Shown one piece after another: positions 62,848-64,000 of a stretch of 64,000 nt of DNA. Position 1 is the stretch's first letter. Each line of letters opens with the position of its first letter. A program made the translations under genes and the position numbers. The DNA comes from CAIWHR01 sp963713275 (GTDB lineage Bacteria; Pseudomonadota; Gammaproteobacteria; Burkholderiales; Casimicrobiaceae). The notes beneath the pieces were generated by a model. It did no database searches. It was given only the letters and a program-made list of their open reading frames with translations, and was not told where the DNA came from. The DNA is taken from positions 1 to 64,000 of the forward strand of contig CAVQLG010000010.1 of NCBI GenBank assembly GCA_963713275.1. Direction: 5' to 3'.

Positions 62848-64000
62848 CGCCATCCGCTTCCTGCTCAACGGCGACGAAGTTGCCGTCGCCGGCCTGTCGC
62901 CGCAGACGACGCTGCTCGAATACCTGCGCGAAGTGCGGCGGCTTACCGGCACCAAGGAAGGCTGTGCCGAAGGCGACTGCGGCGCCTGCACGGTGATCGT
63001 CGCCGAGCCGATCGCCGGCGGCGCACTCGGGTGGCATCCGGTCAACGCCTGCATCCGCCTGCTGCCCACCGTCGACGGCAAGGCGGTGTTCACGGTCGAG
63101 AGCCTGCGCGGCGACGACGGCCGCCTGCATCCGGTGCAGGAAGCCCTGGTGCGCGAGCACGGCTCCCAGTGCGGGTTCTGCACGCCCGGCTTCGTGATGA
63201 GCCTCTTCGCCCTGTACAAGCGCACGGACCGGCCGTCGCGCGCCGACACGCTCGTCGCGCTGTCGGGCAATCTGTGTCGCTGCACCGGCTACCGGCCGAT
63301 CCTGGCCGCGGCGGCGGCGATGGCCGAGCTGTCCGCGCCCGCCGGCTGGCGCGGACCGGGTACGGAGGTCGACGGTCGGCGGCAGGTCAGCGCCGAGGAG
63401 CGCGAACTCGCGGCGCGCCTATCGCGCCTGCGCCGAGCGCACGACTTCGATTACGCGCACGCGGGGCAGACGTACCATGCGCCCGCCACGCTCGACGCGC
63501 TGGCGCGCTGCGTCGCCGACCATCCTCAGGCGCAGCTGCTCGCCGGCGGCACCGACGTCGGGCTCTGGGTGACCAAGGCGCAGCGATGCCTCGGCGATCT
63601 CATCCACACCGGCCAGGTTCCGGAATTGAAGGAGATCCGCGGTGACGCCGAAGGGCTGTCCATCGGCGCCGCGGCGACGCTGGAGTCGGCGTTCGCGGCG
63701 CTCGCCACCGCTTGGCCGGAGCTGCGCGAAACCTGGGAACGCTTCGCCTCGCCGCCGATCAGGCACTCCGGCACGCTGGGCGGCAACATCGCCAACGCCT
63801 CACCCATCGGGGATTCGATGCCGGCCTTGATCGCGCTCGACGCCGCGCTCGAGCTGCGGTGCGACGCCGCCACCCGCCGGCTGCCGCTGGAGGACTACTA
63901 CGTCGGCTACCGCCGGACGGCGCGGCAGCCCGGGGAGTTTCTGCTGCGCGTCCTCGTCCCCGCGCGCCGGCCCGGCACGGTGCTGCGCGCCTACAAGCTC
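62840..64000 (+). CDS. xdhA: Xanthine dehydrogenase small subunit (FAD/2Fe-2S), 3' end outside window
   Basis: The first 387 residues of XdhA, cut by the window edge. The N-terminal plant-type ferredoxin domain has cluster ligands CAEGDCGACTV (with a further Cys in the VNACIRLLP region). A second [2Fe-2S] domain carries QCGFCTPGF and NLCRCTGYRPI. The FAD-binding domain begins near residue 210 (LLAGGTDVGLWVTK, SPPIRHSGTLGGNIANASPI). It should work with XdhB/XdhC downstream to oxidise hypoxanthine and xanthine to urate. The ATG 62840 overlaps the stop of a 32-aa ORF. Confidence 0.93.
   Translation, partial: MPDAIRFLLNGDEVAVAGLSPQTTLLEYLREVRRLTGTKEGCAEGDCGACTVIVAEPIAGGALGWHPVNACIRLLPTVDGKAVFTVESLRGDDGRLHPVQEALVREHGSQCGFCTPGFVMSLFALYKRTDRPSRADTLVALSGNLCRCTGYRPILAAAAAMAELSAPAGWRGPGTEVDGRRQVSAEERELAARLSRLRRAHDFDYAHAGQTYHAPATLDALARCVADHPQAQLLAGGTDVGLWVTKAQRCLGDLIHTGQVPELKEIRGDAEGLSIGAAATLESAFAALATAWPELRETWERFASPPIRHSGTLGGNIANASPIGDSMPALIALDAALELRCDAATRRLPLEDYYVGYRRTARQPGEFLLRVLVPARRPGTVLRAYKL

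Overview
The window is GC-rich, densely packed bacterial chromosome. Gene content and neighbourhoods point to a betaproteobacterium, probably Burkholderiales-like: phoBR-phoU-pst, a dcd/mrp/metG neighbourhood beside an Orn/Lys/Arg decarboxylase, purM divergent from an AI-2E-family permease plus hda, radC-rpmB-rpmG opposite coaBC-dut, and a PilA-type pilin. This placement is inferred from gene order; no rRNA or tRNA gene was seen to confirm it.

Layout. 0-2 kb: an unusual pyruvate-kinase-family protein. 2-8.6 kb (minus strand): the phosphate regulon pstSCAB-phoU-phoB-phoR, chained by stop/start overlaps, behind a recognisable Pho box; pstS carries three frameshifts. 8.6-13.2 kb: alanine dehydrogenase, a phosphotransacetylase-family protein and a PLP-dependent basic amino acid decarboxylase. 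13.4-18.5 kb: dcd interrupted by a 411-residue intein with LAGLIDADG-like motifs, then mrp/apbC, divergent from metG. 18.6-26 kb: a six-gene membrane hydrogenase-like (Hyf/Ehr) operon whose large subunit has lost the cysteines that bind NiFe. 26-43.5 kb: housekeeping genes (uvrA, MFS, ssb, mnmA, nudix, hda, purMN, DUF3108, a RsmB-like methyltransferase, PLD nuclease, MscS, fatty acid desaturase, rpmG, rpmB).

43.6-45.1 kb is a complete ISKra4-like insertion sequence with inverted repeats, a 9-bp target duplication and a -1 slippery site, lying just upstream of the rpmB promoter. radC, coaBC and dut follow. 47.7-49.9 kb is a decayed mosaic: extra 3' pieces of dut (one fused to a coaBC fragment), two copies of a small unknown ORF, and a broken Doc-type toxin-antitoxin pair. 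50-64 kb holds a membrane-fused spermidine-synthase-like protein, a sigma54-type pilin locus, pntAB, a STAS-MlaE/MlaF/MCE/lipoprotein lipid-transport operon, short repeats sharing a GGGGTC core, a periplasmic binding protein, and the start of xdhA.

Across the window, five otherwise well conserved genes contain eight single-base insertions in total, and the Doc locus contains about five single-base deletions. Residual sequencing error is a serious alternative to real pseudogenes, so these loci are reported as frameshifted rather than assumed dead. The two most notable biological features are the intein placed exactly in the dCTP deaminase active-site motif and the NiFe-less hydrogenase-like complex.
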